Shown: positions 10,527 to 20,213 of the stretch, in pieces
How positions within the stretch are numbered: the stretch's first letter is position 1
Layout of the letters: each line of letters begins with the position of its first letter
NCBI GenBank assembly: GCA_009746045.1
Contig: RPFO01001086.1
Location: 1 to 55,487 of the forward strand
Origin: Mesostigma viride
Lineage: Eukaryota; Streptophyta; Mesostigmatophyceae; Mesostigmatales; Mesostigmataceae
Direction: 5' to 3'
DNA: 55,487 nt
The notes under the pieces: model-generated
What the model saw: only the letters and a program-made list of their open reading frames with translations
Told to the model about the DNA's origin: nothing
Database searches by the model: none
Translations under genes and position numbers: made by a program

Positions 10527-11714
10527 CTAGACCGCGTGGGTCGCGACAAAGTCGGCCCGGGTGCGGCGGAATAACACATCAGCCACGGTGCGAGTGAGGG
10601 CGAGTGACAGACGCTGCCGCCAATACGAGGACCACGTGCGGGCCGACCACGGGGCGGTCTGACCCTCGAGGTCGAGGCGGTCTTCACGGCGCTGGCAGCA
10701 CTCGTGGAAAAACTCCGCTGTCTTGGGGCCCATGGCCCCGAACTCCTCAAGGACAAAGGGGATGACCCGGTGGGGCCCCACATTGCCGTAGGAGGCAAAC
10801 TTGTCGCGCTCAGCCACAGCGGCAGCAGCGCCGGCATCCACAGCCGCCCGGAGGATGTGGCGACCGGAAAGCGGCCGAGCCACGGAGACATCGATGAGCA
10901 GGTGGCAACCCTGCCCGTCGTAGTCAAGCACGGTAATGTCGGGGCGGTGGTTGGGTGAGTAGAGGGCGGCCCCATCCGCGTCCTCGCACTTAATGGTGGA
11001 GTGGGGAAAGACCGACCGAACCATGGCACACACCACCCGGAGGAGAGCGGTATGGAGATAGAGGAACCAGTTCTGGTTCTGCTGGCCACCCATGCACGCG
11101 ATGTAGTGCGTCCCAGTAGTATCCAGAGCAAGCCCGCAGCTGCCGCAGGACGCACCCGCCGTGATGAGAGGTTGCGGGGCAAAGAGCTGGTGGCGGAGAG
11201 CGATGGCGTAAAGGGCCGGAACCAGTGTGAACAAAGGGCTCATGGGGAGGGCGCGCAGGAATGCGGACCCCACGCTCCCCTCAAGGGAAACGGAGTGAAG
11301 CCAAGCCTTCCCCTGATCGTTCAAGCTCGCATGCAGACCCATCCAGTCGGCACAGTGTAGTATACCCGCGTAGGTCTTTTGTTGTTTTTCATGAACGCAG
11401 GCAGGGAAGACACTAGGACTGACGACAGTGGACACGCCGGGCGTGCCCCGGGGCAGGCGACGGTGGACGGCCTGAGCGGGGCGGACGAGGTCGCAAGCCT
11501 GCTGGATCCCGAGGTAAGAATCCTGCACAGCCTGCACAAAGGGGAAGGGGGATGGGGTGACCAAGTCGGGAATGGCGCTGACGGCGCTGGGGACCAACCG
11601 GCGGATCTCCGCCCAGGCCTGAGCAACAGAGCCAAGGAAGGCGGCGGGGGCGAGGCGGGCGGCGCGGGTGAGCCCACACCCGCCCATGCGGCAGGGGAGG
11701 GTGGCCAAGCGCAT
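10527..11714 (-). CDS. LINE ORF2 C-terminal part with restriction-like endonuclease
   Basis: A 395-codon open fragment, 5'-truncated. It has a zinc-type cluster CGSCGLALDTTGTHYIAC (Cys, Cys, His, Cys) followed by RPDITVLDYDGQGCHLLIDV, whose spaced acidic residues match the PD-(D/E)XK-type endonuclease found at the C-terminus of some non-LTR retrotransposons. This domain would nick the target for reverse transcription. The RT itself is missing through truncation. The fragment stops at 10527; about 200 bp of 3' UTR follow. It is distantly similar to the fragment at 12259-12924. Confidence 0.72.
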   Translation of the reverse strand: MRLATLPCRMGGCGLTRAARLAPAAFLGSVAQAWAEIRRLVPSAVSAIPDLVTPSPFPFVQAVQDSYLGIQQACDLVRPAQAVHRRLPRGTPGVSTVVSPSVFPACVHEKQQKTYAGILHCADWMGLHASLNDQGKAWLHSVSLEGSVGSAFLRALPMSPLFTLVPALYAIALRHQLFAPQPLITAGASCGSCGLALDTTGTHYIACMGGQQNQNWFLYLHTALLRVVCAMVRSVFPHSTIKCEDADGAALYSPNHRPDITVLDYDGQGCHLLIDVSVARPLSGRHILRAAVDAGAAAAVAERDKFASYGNVGPHRVIPFVLEEFGAMGPKTAEFFHECCQRREDRLDLEGQTAPWSARTWSSYWRQRLSLALTRTVADVLFRRTRADFVATHAV

Positions 11715-11785
11715 CTATCTATATATATATAATTTATATATATATTTATAATATATATATCTATATATATTATAAAAATATAATT
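11713..11785. repeat. AT-rich run at LINE junction
   Basis: TA-rich tract (CTATCTATATATATATAA and onward) between LINE fragments 1 and 2. Similar shorter tracts occur at 10308-10318, 12113-12130 and 12929-12943, the other LINE borders. Confidence 0.75.
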
Positions 11786-11909
11786 ACTTACATGCAGCAG
11801 AGTGAAATCACTCAAACCAAAGCAAACGCCCAGCTATAAACCTATATACAGAGCCATGTCAAAGCTCTATACTACGATAAGACCAATGGAAACGCCTAAC
11901 GGGAGGAAC

Positions 11910-12112
11910 CTAGTAGCCCTGCTGCACCGCAAAATCAGCCCGCGTACGGCGGAGCATGATATCAGCCATGGCCCGAGTCAGCGCCACCGACAAGCGCTGA
12001 CGCCAATATTCGACGTCCAGGTCCGCGCCGACCATGGGGCCCGCTGGCCCTCCAGGTCCAGCCGGTCCTCCCGGAGCCGGCAACACTCCTTGAAGAAGGC
12101 GGTGGCCAGAGA
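11910..12112 (-). pseudogene. short LINE 3' fragment (copy 2)
   Basis: Minus-strand C-terminal codons (WSARTW ... RTRADFAVQQGY, stop at 11910-11912) plus a 3' UTR to about 11760. Near identical to 12259-12470 of copy 3, but 5'-truncated at 12112. Confidence 0.7.
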
Positions 12113-12258
12113 TCTATATATATTTTAAAAATATAATTACTTACAGCAGAGTGAAATCACTCAAACCAAAGCAAACGCCCAGCTATAAACCTATATACAG
12201 AGCCATGTCAAAGCTCTATACTACGATAAGACCAATGGAAACGCCTAACGGGAGGAAC

Positions 12259-12924
12259 CTAATAGCCCTGCTGCACCGCAAAATCAGCCCGCGTACGGCG
12301 GAGCATGATGTCCGCCATGGCCCGAGTCAGCGCCACCGACAAGCGCTGACGCCAATATGACGTCCAGGTCCGCGCCGACCATGGGGCCCGCTGGCCCTCC
12401 AGGTCCAGCCGGTCCTCCCGGAGCCGGCAACACTCCTTGAAGAAGGCGGAGGTCAGGGGCCCCATGGCCCCAAACTCCTCCAGGACAAAGGGCACCACAC
12501 GATGGTGCCCGACGTCGCCGTAGGCCAGGAGCTTGGCCCGCTCCGCCCGGTCCGCCGTGTAACCTGCCGTGAGGGAGGCCCCAGCCACGTGGCTAAGAGC
12601 CAAGGGCCGCGCCACCGAAACGTCAATAAGCAGATGCCGGCCACCCCCCTCAAAGTCCAGCACCACGATGTCAGGCCGGTGGTTGGGGGAATAGAAGGCA
12701 GCGCCATCCGCATCCTCGGACCGGATGTTCGCGTGGGGGAAAACCGACCGAATCATGGCGAGCACCACCGTCAGGAGGACAGTGTGCAAATACAAATACC
12801 AATTCTGATTCTGTTGGCCCCCCATGCAGGCAAGGTAGTGAGTCCCCGTGGGATCCAGCGGCTGCCCACAGCTACCACAAGGCCGCCCGGCCGGAACAAG
12901 AGGCTGCGGGGCAAATAGCTGGTG
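12259..12924 (-). pseudogene. LINE ORF2 C-terminal fragment (copy 3)
   Basis: Same domain as in 10527-11714: CGSCGQPLDPTGTHYLAC cluster, then RPDIVVLDFEGGGRHLLIDV (endonuclease acidic residues) and a conserved tail WSARTWTSYWRQRLS. 5'-truncated at about 12930. The stop is at 12259. Its 3' UTR runs to about 12135. Confidence 0.72.
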
Positions 12925-12974
12925 CCTATCTATATATATAGTACCTAGTACTAATCCCCTAGTGGTAATCCCCT

Positions 12975-13325
12975 CTATTGTCTGCTAGGGCCAATGGTCA
13001 GCTGGGAGAAGGTAACTGTAACTGCCGTCCCCACCTCCTGACTGCTATCTACCTTGCTGTGTGTGGGTGTCTGAGAGCATTCACGAGTGGTGTGCAGACC
13101 CTCAGGCAATGGCATATGCTCCCTAACAAACCTATCCGCATCTATAATGTTATCAAACCCCTTCCACTTAGCACTAGAGCCCCTAGACATTATCTTATCC
13201 TTGATATGCTCTTCACATGCCTTCCAACTATAAAATATGGCTGGTCTACCCTCAACCCCGTCATGGGCCACCGCATAGTAAGGAAAACCAGATTGACCCC
13301 CCTTGTTTATTCTTCGTCTAGGCAT
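12975..13325 (-). CDS. leader ORF with RNase H1 N-terminal (viroplasmin-like) domain, gypsy copy A
   Basis: On the minus strand MPRRRINKGGQSGF starts a 116-codon ORF. YYAVAHDG, a short segment with FYSWKACEEHI, then SSAKWKGFDNIIDADRFV match the pattern of the RNase H1 N-terminal/caulimovirus viroplasmin domain (YYAV..G..PGIY.SW.EC...V....A.YK.F....A). I chose the start equivalent to the copy B protein, although an in-frame ATG exists at 13355. The domain binds RNA/DNA hybrids in RNase H1. It sits between LTR and gag in both gypsy copies, so it appears to be part of the element. Confidence 0.72.
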   Translation of the reverse strand: MPRRRINKGGQSGFPYYAVAHDGVEGRPAIFYSWKACEEHIKDKIMSRGSSAKWKGFDNIIDADRFVREHMPLPEGLHTTRECSQTPTHSKVDSSQEVGTAVTVTFSQLTIGPSRQ

Positions 13326-14091
13326 ATTACATAGTAGGCTAGCAGAAGCTTGCAAGCAGGAGAAAAGGGGTTCCCAGGGATACCTCTAAGTGCAGTGACC
13401 TTAACCAAAAACGAAACGAGGAAGAAGAACAGAGTCTATCACAGCACACGCCCGAGCTCTCCGCGAAACAAGGGCACATTACGCTACTCCCCTACGCGGG
13501 GCACACAGAGGTAAACACCGTCAACATAGTCGGCAACAGCCAGACGGTATCCACCCCAAGACCCGTTGCAGGTCAAACAACGATGGGCGTCTCCGCGACG
13601 TCCATTAGCACAAACGACATGTAAACGCCTATAGAGAGCACAACATTTAACATAACCCCCCTACGCGTGCGGTCCCGGAGAGAAGGCGAGCGCGCAAGCT
13701 AGCCTTCTGCAGGCATAGCTCATGAAAGGGTAAATCTAAACTAGGGGACGTACCATCGTCAATATCGTTGAGAACCCCTGCATGAGCTGGCCGCCACCTG
13801 GTGTCGTTGAAGGCAGAGCCCTGGCCGCCACTACTAGGTGTCGTTGAAAACAGGGGAAATGGCCGCTACTGTCGATAGCACCTCACCACAGGACCATGAT
13901 TGGCCCCGCCGAGTATCCCAGATTGGCCGCTTGCTTTCTAGATCGTCGTTGACTCCCTTACGGGCTGGTCGCCGACCTGTCGGCAATCGTTGAATTCCGG
14001 AACCTCTATCTACGCCAAGCACCGCCTTGGTATCCTAATTGGCCTCACTAACCCTCTCCGCGAGAGTTAGCTAACCTCTCCAGCACATTTT
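13326..14091 (-). other. non-coding leader of gypsy copy A
   Basis: No ORF is supported. The sequence is a diverged inverted copy of 15512-16241. It holds several copies of a motif of the type TTCAACGACACC...GGTGGCGGCCAG (around 13755-13860), which also recur near 15745-15810. Confidence 0.6.
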
Positions 14092-14105
14092 CCCTCCGAT
14101 ACCAG

Positions 14106-14388
14106 TGTTACGTGCCAACCCAGACTCTCAGCCTGAGTAACGTAGCGAAAGATCCCCCATGCCGGAATTAGGAATAATCAAGGTAGCTTAATGTAGATTG
14201 CGCTTCACGACGTGAGTCGTGAGATATCTGGCACCGCGGCTTGATGCCAAGCTAATTGTTACACACTTATATTGGCTAGCAATACCAATTACAAATGGAT
14301 AATTGCCCCAGGCTCAATGTGAAGGCGTCTTCGCACTTAACATTCATCAAACCAAGAGGACGAGACTCTCGTCCTTGGACTAATTTAA
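14106..14388 (-). repeat. partial 5' LTR of gypsy copy A
   Basis: The LTR ends (minus strand) with ACGTAACA at 14106, and a primer-site-like TGGTATCGGAGGG follows at 14104-14092. It aligns with the last ~290 bp of copy B's LTR (15208-15497). At 14385-14388 (TTAA) it is interrupted by a transposon terminus, and the rest of the LTR is not visible in the window. Confidence 0.78.
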
Positions 14389-14908
14389 GGGGACGGGACA
14401 TGCCCGAATTTTTTGGCGCCAAAAAATTCGCGCCGGAACCGAAGGTCATAAATTTCACGTGCACGGTGCGCGCACCCCTTGCGGAAGTGGCCATGGCGAC
14501 TGCGTTCAGGCGAAACTACCACACTAGGGCAGGCGAAATGCAAAAATTTTACTCAAATCTAAAAGACGATGAGTTTATGATGTTAGTTTGTGGCGGAAAT
14601 AAGCTGGTTTACAATATCGCCGCTGTTTTTTAATGCCATCGGCATGGGGGGTAGTATGAACTTTTTGGTCGCGCGGAATGAAATAGAATTCATGATAGCG
14701 GCTGTAAAATCGCGGTTTTGGGGGTTGTTCTGATCGTGAAGCAGGCGTTAATAACGGTTGCATCGAATTCTAAACCGAGCTGGTGCTTTTTGCCAGATTT
14801 TCGGCCATTAACGGTAAGTAATTGCTTAGACCTGCGCTGTGCGTGTCTGACGTGTCCATGGAAGAACGGCTGTTGTTGCGCGCCTGGGCGAGGGATTTAC
14901 GAGGGCGA
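14389..14908 (+). mobile_element. 5' end of a Kolobok-like DNA transposon, interrupted by gypsy copy B
   Basis: Directly after TTAA (14385-14388) the sequence begins GGGGACGGGACATGCC and stays nearly identical for about 55 bp to the left end of the complete element at 51615. Beyond that the interior differs, with a short ORF from about 14492 to 14632 (MATAFRRNYHT...) of unknown function. The fragment stops at 14908 where the LTR of gypsy copy B starts; its other half should lie beyond that element, outside the window. Confidence 0.7.
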
Positions 14909-15497
14909 GTGTTACGTCCCTGCCCTTTTGGCCGGACGTAACAATGGAATAAATTACTAAGGCTGTTTGGTCTATTGGACTTGGGTTTTACAGACCTTGG
15001 CTATCGTGTGAATTGGACTAGTTATTTTGGTCCTAGGTTGTCCTTTTAGGGGCCGGCGCTGTGGCGCCGCGCCGGTTCTGAGTCTGTCAGTGGTTCTAGG
15101 CGTGGATCCTATAGTTGAGGGTCGATGTCGGCCCGGATCCTACGTGGCATGAGTGACTCGGATTGTTCTAGGGAAATTGGCGTGTATCTGCGCCGCAACC
15201 AACCTAGGTTAAATTGGTCCGAGGACGAGAGTCTCGTCCTCTTGGTTTAATGAATGATAAGTGCGAATACGCCTACACATTGAGCCCGGGGCATTATCCA
15301 TTTGTAATTGGTATTGCTAGCCAATATAAGTGTGAACTAATTAGCTTGGCATTAATTAAGCCGTGATGCCAGATATCTCACGACTCACGTCGTGAAGCGC
15401 AACCTACTTTAGGCTATCTTGAATTATTCCTAATTCCGGCAAGGAGGGTCTTTCGCTACGTAGCTCAGGCTAGGTGTGTCTGGGCAGGGACGTAACA
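14909..15497 (+). repeat. 5' LTR of gypsy copy B
   Basis: It is 589 bp, with perfect 16-bp inverted ends TGTTACGTCCCTGCCC/GGGCAGGGACGTAACA in TG...CA form. An additional internal GGACGTAACA near 14933-14942 makes a small hairpin at the LTR start. The last 290 bp match the partial LTR of copy A in inverted orientation. Confidence 0.82.
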
Positions 15498-15498
15498 C

Positions 15499-15511
15499 TG
15501 GTTATCGGAGG
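15499..15511 (+). other. primer binding site, initiator-Met tRNA-like
   Basis: TGGTTATCGGAGG follows one base after the LTR. Copy A has TGGTATCGGAGGG at the same place. Both resemble the common initiator-methionine primer site (TGGTATCAGAGC) with small differences; copy B has an extra T. Confidence 0.6.
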
Positions 15512-16241
15512 AAATGTGCTGGAAGGTTAGCTAACTCTCGCGGAGAGGGTTAGTGAGCCAATTAGGATACCAAGACGAAGCTTGGCGTAGGTAGAGGTTC
15601 CGGAATTCAACGATTGCTGTCAGGCCGGCGGCCAGCCTGTAAAGGGATTCAACGACGACCTAGGCAGCAAGCGGCCAGTCTGGGATACTCGGCGGGGCTA
15701 GCAATAGTCCTGTGGTGAGGTGCTGTCAACGATAGCGTTCAGCTCTCCTGTTTTCAACGACACCTAGTGGCGGCCAGGGCTTGCCTTCAACGACACCGGG
15801 TGGCGGCCAGCTCAGGAGGGTTTAACGGCATCGAAGATGGTACGTCCCCTAGTTAGAATTCTTTCTTTACAAAGCTATGCCTGCTGAAGGCTAGCTGGCG
15901 AGCTTGCTCTCTATCCGGGAACGCGCGCGCAGGGGGTTTATGTTATATGTTGTGCCTCTATAGGTTGTAAATGTTGTTGGTGCCCATGGACGTCGCGGAG
16001 ACGGACATTCGTTGTTTGACCTGCAAGGGGTCGTGGGGGTGGATACCGTCTGGCTGTTGCCGACTGTGTTGACGGTGTTTACCTCCGTGTGTGCGTATAG
16101 CCCGTTCCTGCGGAAGGCTCGGGCGTGTGCTGTGATACACTCCGTGCTCTCTCCTCGTTTGTTTAAGGTCACTGCATTAGAGGTAGCCTGGGTTTCCCCT
16201 TTCTCTCTTGCTTGCAAGCCGCTGCCAGACTATGATGTAAC
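15512..16241 (+). other. non-coding leader of gypsy copy B
   Basis: No supported ORF. It includes three related blocks (about 15600-15810) built on TTCAACGA...GGCGGCCAG. It is homologous to the leader of copy A. It separates the primer site from the small leader ORF. Confidence 0.6.
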
Positions 16242-16580
16242 ATGCCACGACGTAAAATAAACAAGGGTGGACAGTCTGGATTTCCTTACTACGCAGTAGC
16301 TCACGACGGGGATAAGGGTAGGCCTGCTATATTCTACAGCTGGAAGACTTGTGAGGAGCATATTAAAGATAAGATATTGTCCCAAGGCTCTAGTGCTAAG
16401 TGGAAAGGGTTTGATAACATTACAGATGCAGATAGGTTTGTTAGAGAACACATGCCATTGCCTGAGGGGATGCACGTCACACGTGAATGCTCCAAGCCAC
16501 CCACACTCAGCAGTCAGGGGGAGGGGACAGCAGTTACAGTGACTTTCTCTCAGCTGACCATTGGCCCTAGCAAGCAGTAG
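16242..16580 (+). CDS. leader ORF with RNase H1 N-terminal (viroplasmin-like) domain, gypsy copy B
   Basis: A 112-codon ORF that begins MPRRKINKGGQSGF. YYAVAHDG at residues 16-23, IFYSWKTCEEHIKDKI at 31-46 and SSAKWKGFDNITDADRFV at about 51-68 fit the RNase H1 N-terminal/viroplasmin fold, which binds RNA-DNA hybrid or dsRNA. The C-terminal 40 residues are Ser/Thr-rich and end TIGPSKQ. The reading frame and most residues are kept in copy A despite many nucleotide changes, which suggests selection. It lies 135 bp upstream of gag. I infer a role in replication or translation of the element RNA, not shown by the sequence. Confidence 0.75.
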   Translation: MPRRKINKGGQSGFPYYAVAHDGDKGRPAIFYSWKTCEEHIKDKILSQGSSAKWKGFDNITDADRFVREHMPLPEGMHVTRECSKPPTLSSQGEGTAVTVTFSQLTIGPSKQ

Positions 16581-16714
16581 AGGAGACCATTACTAGGGAG
16601 TAGTATTAGGTTCTATAGTTATAGCTCTATAGCACGTGGTTGCTCTCTCTCCCTTGCTCTCTCTTCCTTCCTGGGGAGGTGTTGCCTGCAGTGTAAGGTA
16701 CCGGTACGAGCACC

Positions 16715-17038
16715 ATGCCCACACGGTCCCAAACAAGGAACGCCAGAGATACAGAGGAAGAGACTAGAGAACGAGATCTAGAGAATACAGAGATAGAACC
16801 GGTAGACAACCACGAGCACGGTACAGAGGGTATAGAGGTACCACTGCACGTCCAAGCAGGGACAAATACAGGTGAGGTCATGGAGAGACCTGCGGAAGGC
16901 TCCCCACGATCCAGAGATCAGAACCCTAGGTTCCCAGCGGATGGGGACAATATAGACGCCTTACCCAGGCAGGGAGATGACAGGAACGACCGAGAGAGGC
17001 TCCAAGAGTACTCGCAGCAGCAACAGCAGCAGCAGCAA

Positions 17039-17109
<71 letters not shown>

Positions 17110-19062
17110 GCAGCAACCGCAGCAGCAGCAACAGCAGCAACAGCATCAGCAGCAGCAACGGTCACCACAGCAGCAATGGCAACAGCAGCAACCCCGGATG
17201 CAGCAGCAACAACCCCAGACGAGACCACAATGGCTACCACCGGATCCAGAGCAGCAGGGAGACGATAATGGAGATACCCTGCACTACCGCCAGCAGCAGC
17301 CAGTCACCGGGCGGCCAACGCATCCTTGGGCAGGTCGGGGGCGGCCCCAGAGACCTCCACCGGGTCCCCCACACCGGGGCAGACGCAGAGTGTCCTTCGG
17401 CAGCACGTCCCTGTTACCCACAGCGCTATGGTATTCGGACGAGGAAGGGGAGGCCCCAGGGGCAGATGGCGAGTTCGATGACCTGGAAGGGACTAACGAG
17501 GCGGACGAGGGATCTGTCACGCAGGGCCCGCCCGTTGGTTCTTATAGACCACGGACCAGCCCAGGGGAGACCCGGAGCAGTGTCACCACCCGCGACGAGG
17601 AGACTCACCCGCCAGCCCAGCGCCCGGCACCTCAACCGCAGCGTCTACGGGCGCTTGACAGTAGCGTGGTCCCTTCGCCCGCGGCCGTCGGTAACCTGAA
17701 TTTCAGCAGGGTGGCACTGGATGACCCGGGGTACGAACACCCCTCGTCGGTACAGGTGCGCCGGACACACGGCACACCGGACAGATCCGGATCTCTCCCG
17801 CGGTCGCAGCCTCCAGCATTCGGCTCCATCTCCTACAGAGAGGTCGGTGGGCCTAAGCTTAACACGATAAAGGCCCCACCGATGCCTACCTTCAAGAATG
17901 TTCCCAAGCTGCACGCGGATATGAAACCGCGAGAGGTCGACGAATGGGGACGCATGTGGCAACAGCAGTATACAGTTTGGTGCAATCACAACAGCTGGGA
18001 ACTGGCCACCTGTGATTTGATCCCCACGTGGTCAACACCTGCATGGACCCCTCGGTGGTGAGCATCCTGAACTGTGAGAGCATCGCATCCCAGTCATACC
18101 CGCAAACCGTGGAGGAGCTGATGGACCGGGTGCGCCGCAAGCTGATACCCCCAGACGCGGAGCTCCACGAGCGGATCGCTTTCGGCAAGCTGCGCCAGGG
18201 GACCACCCCATATCGCGAGTTTCTGTCCAAGTTTGAGTCCAGCGCCGCTTATCTAACCGACATGACCTGGTACGAGTACAAGATCAGATTCATCGAGGCG
18301 CTCAGCCCCGAGCTGCAGGACGAGGTATTCAAACACTACGCTGAGGTCCCCTGGAAGGAGTGGGACATCCTGAATATCCAGAGATACCTTCTGCAGGTGG
18401 CCGACGTGGTGTCTCGCGGGCGCGCACCCTCGGTGCGCCGTTTCTTCAGACCTGCTCCCCCGCGACGGGTGAACCAGATGTACTCCACTGATTTCGCCGG
18501 CGAGGAGGAGGACGAGTACCTCGACGACCCTGACGAGGGCTACACTGACCCTGGCGTCAACGCGATCGACGCTAGCAAGGCGCGCTGCTTCATGTGCAGC
18601 GAGGTGGGGCACCTCAAGCGCGACTGCCCCAAGCTCCGGGGCAAGAACGCCAGTCGTGGGACAGGAGAGGGGACACCCAGTGTTCGTTTCTCCGGCCCGG
18701 CCTTCGGCAGTCGCCCCGACTCCTCCGGTCCTCGGGATCGACCCCGCAACGCGGGTGAGCGTGCGGCTCGCCTGCAGCACGCCAGACAGGCCCCGACGCA
18801 GTACCAGCAGCCGCGACCACCTGCGACCAGCTCTACCAAGGGTGTGTTGCGTGCGGTCAACGAGATGGAGGCGCGGCGACAGTCCTCCTCTTCCGGCCAA
18901 ACGCAGGCAGTGGCTGGCTACGAGTATGACGACGAGGAGGGGGCTGACGAAGAGGAGGAGGGGGGGAAGAGGGCGGGTGGTCGGGCGAGGCGGCCTCCCG
19001 TCCCACCGCTCCTCGGGAGTAGTAGCCCTGCCCATGGGCTTGGGTCCCGGGGTAGGGGATAG
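16715..19062 (+). pseudogene. gag of gypsy copy B, single frameshift
   Basis: Frame one runs 16715-18061 and continues in another frame from 18028 to 19062. The break is at a C run near 18025-18030, where copy A has one more C and keeps one frame. Order: charged N-terminus (MPTRSQTRNARD), poly-Q (about residues 102-170), Pro/Gln-rich linker, conserved retrotransposon gag core (MPTFKNVPKLHADMKPREVD to LLQVADVVSRG), and zinc knuckle CFMCSEVGHLKRDC at about 18588-18629. An acidic tail ends with GSRGRG. The pol frame opens in +1 overlapping this tail, in both copies. Gag forms the particle and binds RNA. Confidence 0.82.
17016..17165 (+). repeat. CAG/CAA poly-Q tract in gag B
   Basis: About 50 glutamine codons, mostly CAG with scattered CAA and one CCG, coding a poly-Q stretch within gag. 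Longer than the tract in copy A. Confidence 0.92.
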
Positions 19063-19239
19063 GATAGAAAAATCAGATGGTAGCCCAGACGCGGAGTCAA
19101 CTAGAGTAGAGGTAGACGTCAATAACGTGGCCGCAGACGCGTCCTCCCAACCGGCGGCGCGTGCATCTCAAGGAGATTCGCGGCATCTGTTTCTTTTCAG
19201 TGGAGGGTTATTGGTTCCCCCACCGTCCTTGATCCGTAT

Positions 19240-19765
19240 TTGAAGGAGAAAACGATCATGGACGTGAAGTTCCTGGTCGACACCGGCGCCTCCACGTCCT
19301 TCATCAACGAGGCCCTGGTGCGTCGGCTGGGCCTGGTACCCCGGCCTCACACCACGGCAGTCTATGTCACCTACTCCGACGGTCGGCGACACCAATCGCC
19401 GGGCCTAGCAGACATCAAGGGTGTGCTGCAGGGCACTCCAGTGGACCTGGTGGCGACTATTGCGCCGCTGGGCGCTGCCGACATCATCATTGGAGTGGAC
19501 TGGCTGGACAAGCAGGATGTGGACATCAGTGTGCGCCGGCGGGTAGTTTGGTTTCCTGATGGTTCATTCTGGTGCCCTGACAGCGAGTATAGGGCACAGG
19601 CCGCGGAGGTCCATAACATTACACACGAGCGCTCGGCGGACGGGCCTCGACCAGCGTCCCAGATCCTGATGAGTAGCAAGACGCTGGCGCGCCAGCTCCG
19701 GAAGGGCAAGGAGTACGCGATGTATCGCATAGACCTGGATAGCACTCAGGCTCTGCTTAACGAGA
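19240..19765 (+). CDS. gypsy copy B retropepsin and linker (truncated by insertion)
   Basis: LVDTGASTSFI with catalytic DTGA at 19279-19290, then ADIIIGVDWLDKQDVD (the conserved IIG.DWL strand) near 19478-19525. The linker continues to QALLNE at 19765, where the 35-kb insertion begins. The frame is the same one that resumes as RT at 55196. A one-base loss near 19215 separates this ORF from the upstream part (18656-19243). The product would be the aspartic protease that matures gag-pol. Confidence 0.82.
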
Positions 19766-19829
19766 GGGTGGTCCCACGCGGAATGGGGTAGATTTTTGCA
19801 AGAAAAAAACGCTAATTTCAATCGTCCGA
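19766..19829 (+). repeat. left terminal inverted repeat of the 35-kb element
   Basis: 64 bp. The outer 24 bp match the right end perfectly, and the inner part (TGCAAGAAAAAAACGCTA and on to CGTCCGA) matches with one mismatch. The left TSD GAGA is at 19762-19765. Confidence 0.85.
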
Positions 19830-20213
19830 AAACCGGACATTGCGCCGAAATTCTTGCCGAAAATTTGGCAGCCGAGCGAATTTTTCGCCCGACGGACTTT
19901 GCGCCGAAATTTTGTGTCTGCCGTGCTTCGAACTCAACCGACTCCTGCTGTTGCGTGCACTTTGTCCGATGCCTGCAGGCCACGCACGAATTTTGCGACC
20001 GAAATATGACGACTAGACAAGTTTATCGACGACCTACATCGATCTATTGCCACTTTTGAAGTCCTTGGCTTGCTAGCAGCTATTGATTATCAATGCCGGG
20101 AACAAAATTGCCGAAAGTTTTTATTGAATCAGTACATATATGTGCACATGTCCGTAATTTTATCATTCGCAATTTTGACATTGTCGGAGTATTTGACAAC
20201 TTAGGCATTGCGC
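19830..20213. other. left subterminal region of the 35-kb element
   Basis: No gene is supported. It contains short direct repeats of the type GGACNTTGCGCCGAAATT (19834-19850 and 19893-19910) and further GCCGAAA blocks. Related GCGCGAATTTGGCGTCC sequence lies just inside the right end (55089-55112). Such subterminal repeats are typical of transposase binding regions, an inference here. Confidence 0.5.

Larger units (their letters stand above)
10312..12935 (-). mobile_element. cluster of three 5'-truncated LINE fragments
   Basis: Three minus-strand 3' pieces of LINEs lie side by side: about 10312-11712, 11760-12112 and 12119-12930. Each is bordered by a TCTATATATA-type run. The second and third are near identical over about 300 bp at their 3' ends and differ mainly in 5' truncation; the first is a different family. 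Together they interrupt the gypsy copy A leader at an AT-rich site (compare the uninterrupted copy B near 16610-16630). Confidence 0.72.
1..14388 (-). mobile_element. Ty3/gypsy LTR retrotransposon, copy A (fragmented)
   Basis: Read on the minus strand, this is a gypsy element running from a cut 5' LTR (14388-14106) through a leader with a small RNase-H-N-terminal-domain ORF, poly-Q gag, zinc knuckle and the start of the protease, and it leaves the window at position 1. It matches copy B (14909 onward, plus strand) piece by piece, so the two lie head to head. It is broken by a copia-like element (784-8233), by LINE fragments (about 10312-12935), and at its LTR by a Kolobok-like transposon at 14389. 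The family call rests on gag CCHC, a DTGA protease and copy B's RT; the RT of copy A is outside the window. Confidence 0.8.

Noticed and set aside
13834-14022. Small ORFs in the gypsy leaders
   Set aside because: They are not conserved between copies A and B, unlike the viroplasmin-like ORF.
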